From assembly GCA_030549775.1 (NCBI GenBank), contig CM060175.1, positions 43,713,415-43,777,414 on the forward strand: 64,000 nucleotides of DNA, given 5' to 3'. The translations under genes and the position numbers were made by a program. The notes under the pieces were generated by a model. The model was given only the letters and a program-made list of their open reading frames with translations, was not told where the DNA came from and searched no databases. The number at the start of each line of letters is the position of its first letter. The first letter of the stretch is position 1. Positions 62,788 to 64,000 of the stretch are shown here, piece by piece. This stretch comes from Tamarix chinensis (taxonomy: Eukaryota > Streptophyta > Magnoliopsida > Caryophyllales > Tamaricaceae).

Positions 62788-64000
62788 CTAATACAATCGA
62801 TGAATAGTTTTACGTGCTTTGTTCAGATGTTTTTCGGCTGGTATATGATGATCATCGTTCGCATGTTCAGCCAAATATTCTTCCGTCGTAGCCAATATAT
62901 ATCTATGCGTTCTCGGAACATACCAATCCATATAATCATTGGCCACTTCCCATGGGTATTCAATAGCTGGTCCAAAAACATCCGGGCCCAAAATATGTTC
63001 ATACCTCAAGAACCATTGCCCGAGCATGTGTGCATAGTATACTTTGTACTTCTTTAGGGAAGGACCTCTGTATGAGTTTCTAGTTGGCTTGATGGGCTCC
63101 TCAGGGATGACTTGTGTATAACCGAATTTTCGTGTCATTCTATCTGGCATATGTGGTTCAACTTTCTCCAAATAGTGTATACAACCGTGATAGAATGCCA
63201 TACGACAATATCTATATGGATCAGCAACTCCGTACGGATCTCAATTGACCTTTCATGAAAATATTCAAGTAAATATGGATATCACAAATATAATATAGGA
63301 GGATAAAATAATTGATTTAGCATACCTTCGACGCAGACATAACATCAATCTTTGCCCGAAAGTACTCGAGCGTCTCCAATTTATTTTCGAATTTCTGGCC
63401 ACAAGACCACCTCATACAACGAGGATGGTTTGGATCATACCTAGATCTTTCCACTCCAAACCCAGGAAAGTATTCATATATCCACGTCTGTCATAATATT
63501 CGATTGTCAGCCATCATAATGAATATAGAGTATGTCATATATGTATATATATATTGATTATAAAATTACCTGTAATAGAGTCATGCATCCAGATAATTGA
63601 GCAGCGTCGGCTCTAGAAGCCATGCCAAGTTGTCGATATAAAAAAGTAAGTGTGGTTGCACCCCATGCATAACCTTTAACCTGGCTAAGATTTTGAAGAA
63701 AAATGATAAAGTATGGATTAACTTTATCAACCATCTTATCGACAAACAACGATAAGTCGATCAACCATAATGTATACCCGATCGCTTTTTCTTCATCCCC
63801 TAACCAGTATGATTCACATACTTCTTGCAGCCATTTAAATGGAAGCCCGCCCTTTCGAGTGACTTCATTCACTTGCATTTCCTCCATCCCAAATAAGGCA
63901 CCCATTGCACCAGTCATTTGCCCACGCGTGTCCGCCGTCATGTCCAAATGTAATGGATGACCATCAACTCGTAGCCCTAATATACATTGTACATCTAAAA
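62788..64000 (-). pseudogene. Plant mobile domain (PMD, phosphatase-7 long-form-like) gene, 5' end outside window
   Basis: Three exons read on the minus strand: 64000-63570, 63487-63326 and 63249-62788, with AG/GT borders and phase 0 joins. They carry LDVQCILGLRVDGHPLHLDM, the YLL-like transmembrane-resembling helix region, GYAWGATTLTFLYRQL then SGCMTLLQ, TWIYEYFPGFG, and the conserved RKFGYTQVIP in the last exon. This is the aminotransferase-like plant mobile domain found in MAIN-type proteins and in transposon genes. In the last exon the Trp of the usual W-x-PYG motif is TGA (63241-63243), so the copy is truncated unless read through. Without that stop the frame is open to TAG at 62788. Confidence 0.82.

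Larger units (their letters stand above)
60100..64000. mobile_element. Probable class II transposon with PMD gene, right end outside window
   Basis: A palindromic subterminal repeat array (60165-61210), a TATA-driven plus-strand first exon (62086) and a convergent PMD gene (62788-64000) together suggest the left part of a large DNA transposon. PMD genes are often carried by plant transposons. I found neither terminal inverted repeat nor target duplication. Confidence 0.45.

Overview
The window is nuclear DNA of a flowering plant. It is AT-rich with very sparse coding sequence. It holds spliced exons with GT/AG borders, a Ty3/gypsy retrotransposon primed by initiator tRNA-Met, plant-type LINEs (DUF4283 ORF1, APE endonuclease), hAT, CACTA and PIF/Harbinger remnants and a plant-mobile-domain (PMD) gene. 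I cannot name the species. Nearly all of the window is mobile DNA in layers. I found no bacterial-type operon, CRISPR array, rRNA or tRNA gene.

Layout. 0-1.2 kb: a solo LTR (minus strand, target duplication GTATA) that itself carries a 374-bp insertion. 4.0-11.2 kb: a full-length Ty3/gypsy element of the same LTR family (duplication CTATG), whose gag is interrupted by an antisense LINE reverse-transcriptase fragment. 12.0-14.7 kb: a second antisense LINE with ORF1 and endonuclease but no reverse transcriptase. 15.2-20.9 kb: the one likely host gene, minus strand, with at least seven exons readable; its 3' end is not visible and it abuts the LINE. 21.9-23.5 kb: LTR and gypsy pol scraps. 23.5-24.0 kb: a PIF/Harbinger transposase remnant. 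24.4-29.3 kb: a decayed CACTA (En/Spm) element. 29.65-31.64 kb: a 2-kb solo LTR (duplication ATAAA).

33.9-46.3 kb: a dead hAT transposon inflated by nested insertions. One is a 4.9-kb solo LTR (duplication TTAAA). Another LTR sits between the two halves of the transposase. 47.4-51.3 kb: an LTR and a LINE 3' fragment. 52.58-58.73 kb: a second giant solo LTR (duplication ACACA), itself hosting a 1.76-kb solo LTR (duplication AACAC) and a 0.9-kb solo LTR (flanking GTTAG). 60-64 kb: a probable class II element with a palindromic subterminal repeat array, a short plus-strand first exon and a convergent minus-strand PMD gene that runs off the window.

The most informative observations are the reconstructed nesting order supported by five target-site duplications matched base for base, the two ~5-kb LTRs with shared internal architecture and foldback ends, the ATGA overlap between the two LINE ORFs, the long imperfect duplication around the LINE fragment in gag, and the PMD gene with a single Trp-to-stop change. 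All alignments were made by eye; no database search was run.
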